Shown here in pieces: positions 5,131 to 6,127 of a DNA stretch of 6,127 bases. Made by a program: the position numbers and the translations under genes. Every line of letters starts with the position of its first letter. Within the stretch, counting starts at the first letter, position 1. Origin of the DNA: Pseudomonadota bacterium (GTDB taxonomy: Bacteria; Pseudomonadota; Alphaproteobacteria; Kiloniellales; J153); NCBI GenBank assembly GCA_022572105.1, contig JACZWN010000193.1:1-6127 (forward strand). Reading direction: 5' to 3'. Below the pieces are notes generated by a model, which was not told the DNA's origin, ran no database searches, and saw only the letters and a list, made by a program, of their open reading frames with translations.

Positions 5131-6123
5131 TCATTCGGACTTCGCACGGATCGCTTTGGCGCGCGCCTCCAACCTCTCTGCCTCATCGGCGCGCGCGGTC
5201 TGTCGGAGTAGTGCAGCATAGTTTTCCAAGCTCGTGGCGAGATCGGGATGCTCGGGGTCCAACGTCTTCTCGCGGATCGTCAAGGCGCGCGCGTAGAGCG
5301 GCTCCGCCTCGGAATACCGACCTTCGGCCACCCGCAGCAACGCCAGGTCATTCAGGACAAACGCAACGTTAGGATGGTCCGAGCCGACCGCCGTCTCCAA
5401 GATGTTCAGCGCGCGCCGGAAATGGGCGCCGGCATCGTCATACCTGCTCGTTTCGCGAAAGACGACGCCAAGGCCGTTCAAGGTTGGCGCTAAATTCGGG
5501 TGCGCCGGACCCAATGCCTTCTCCGAGACCGCCAGCGCCCGCTTATAGAATGGTTCGGCCTCTGCGTAATGGCCCTGGTCGCGGTAGAGTGCCGCCAGGT
5601 TGTTGAGGCTCTTGGCCACGTTCGGATGCTCGGGTCCCAGGGCCTTCTCCGCGATCGCCAGAGAGCGCTGGTAGAGCGGCTCGGCCTCCGCGTAGTGGCC
5701 TTGGGCTTTGTAGAGTGCCGCCAAGTTGTTGAGGCTCTTGGCCACATCCGGATGCTCGGGTCCCAGGGCCTTCTCCCAGATCGCCAGGGAGCGCTGGTAG
5801 AGCGGCTCGGCCTCCGCGTAGTGGCCTTGGGCTTGGTAGAGTCCCGCCAGGTTGTTGAGGCTCGTGGCCACGTCCGGGTGCTCGGGTCCTAGGACCTTCT
5901 CCCGGATCGCCAGCGTGCGCAGGTAAATCGGCTCGGCCTCAGCGTAGCGTGCCTGACGATGGTAGAGCGCTGCCAAGCTGTTGAGGCTAGTGGCCACGCT
6001 CGGGTGATCTGGCCCTAGCGTCTCTTGCTTGATCACCAGAGAGCGCTGGTAGAGCGGCTCGGCGTCGGCGTACTTGCCCTGCTCATAGTAGAGCCCGGCC
6101 AGGTTGTTGAGGCTATGGGCCAC
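5131..6123 (-). repeat. 126-bp coding tandem repeats of the TPR gene
   Basis: Units of 126 bp begin at 6123, 5997, 5871, 5745, 5619, 5493 and 5367, with a shortened unit from 5241 to the stop. By my alignment, the stretches 5621-5746 and 5747-5872 match at about 117 of 126 positions, including many third positions. This points to recent duplication or gene conversion. Units toward the 3' end of the gene (5493 downward) are much more diverged. Confidence 0.9.
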
Positions 6124-6127
6124 ATCT
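5131..6127 (-). CDS. Tetratricopeptide repeat protein, kinesin-light-chain-like (5' end outside the window)
   Basis: The frame is open from the window edge to TGA at 5131-5133. The first in-frame initiator-like codon, GTG at 6123, is probably an internal valine: the preceding codon is GAT, giving the D-V-A-x-S-L-N-N sequence found at every repeat boundary. The true start therefore lies beyond 6127. The visible 331-332 residues form seven 42-residue repeats plus a shorter, degenerate last one. The consensus is VAxSLNNLAxLYxxQGxYAEAEPLY followed by QRSLAIxEKxLGPEHP, the TPR_10/TPR_12 type of kinesin light chains. Such arrays are protein-binding scaffolds. In bacteria they are often the C-terminal part of larger proteins with CHAT, NB-ARC/STAND or protease-like domains, which cannot be tested here. 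The gene converges on purN with an 85-bp gap and is less GC-rich than its neighbours, suggesting a separate history. No signal or membrane segment is visible in this part. Confidence 0.9.
   Translation of the reverse strand, partial: DVAHSLNNLAGLYYEQGKYADAEPLYQRSLVIKQETLGPDHPSVATSLNSLAALYHRQARYAEAEPIYLRTLAIREKVLGPEHPDVATSLNNLAGLYQAQGHYAEAEPLYQRSLAIWEKALGPEHPDVAKSLNNLAALYKAQGHYAEAEPLYQRSLAIAEKALGPEHPNVAKSLNNLAALYRDQGHYAEAEPFYKRALAVSEKALGPAHPNLAPTLNGLGVVFRETSRYDDAGAHFRRALNILETAVGSDHPNVAFVLNDLALLRVAEGRYSEAEPLYARALTIREKTLDPEHPDLATSLENYAALLRQTARADEAERLEARAKAIRAKSE

Noticed and set aside
6121..6123. GTG as the start codon of the TPR gene
   Set aside because: The preceding in-frame codon is Asp and the valine aligns with the conserved repeat-boundary D-V-A, so the frame continues beyond the window.
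5131..6127. CRISPR-like array from the regular repeats at the right edge
   Set aside because: The period is 126 bp, the units are coding with no unique spacers, and they translate to TPR motifs.

Overview
The window reads as chromosomal DNA from a high-GC alphaproteobacterium, probably Rhodospirillales-like. This is inferred from strongly G/C-ended codons, the style of the HdaA N-terminus and the gene order. It holds six housekeeping or conserved genes in two divergent units, followed by a compositionally different TPR gene at the right edge.

Left unit (minus strand, 3152 down to 1). The order of transcription is a secreted DUF2066 protein, a CDP-alcohol phosphatidyltransferase-family membrane enzyme, an AI-2E/PerM-family membrane protein, and the start of an Hda/DnaA-like AAA+ protein that runs off the window. 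Two of the three junctions overlap by 4 bp (GTGA and ATGA) and the third gap is 34 bp, so this is almost certainly one operon. It joins envelope proteins to a regulator of replication initiation.

Divergent control region (3153-3243). This 91-bp gap separates the left unit from purM. It contains a perfect 7-bp inverted repeat with a 5-nt spacer (3204-3222) and a near-identical AATACT-containing decamer in inverted orientation next to each gene start. The only SD-like sequence near the purM start lies inside the annotated ORF, upstream of an in-frame ATA codon.

Right unit (plus strand, 3244-5045). purM and purN encode AIR synthetase and GAR transformylase, two steps of de novo purine synthesis. 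purM carries an island of about 100 bp with A/T-ended codons. The purM-purN junction is a 17-bp tandem repeat in three copies, and the last copy contains the purN start codon.

Right edge (minus strand, 6127 down to 5131). This is the C-terminal part of a kinesin-light-chain-like TPR protein with 42-residue repeats, two of which are about 93% identical in DNA. Its composition is less GC-rich than its neighbours, so it may be an accessory gene beside a conserved locus. Its N-terminus is outside the window.

I found no tRNA or rRNA gene, insertion sequence, CRISPR array or integrase. I see no clear undescribed multi-gene system. The most unusual signals are small: the purM start, the operator-like palindrome, the purM codon island and the purN start repeat.
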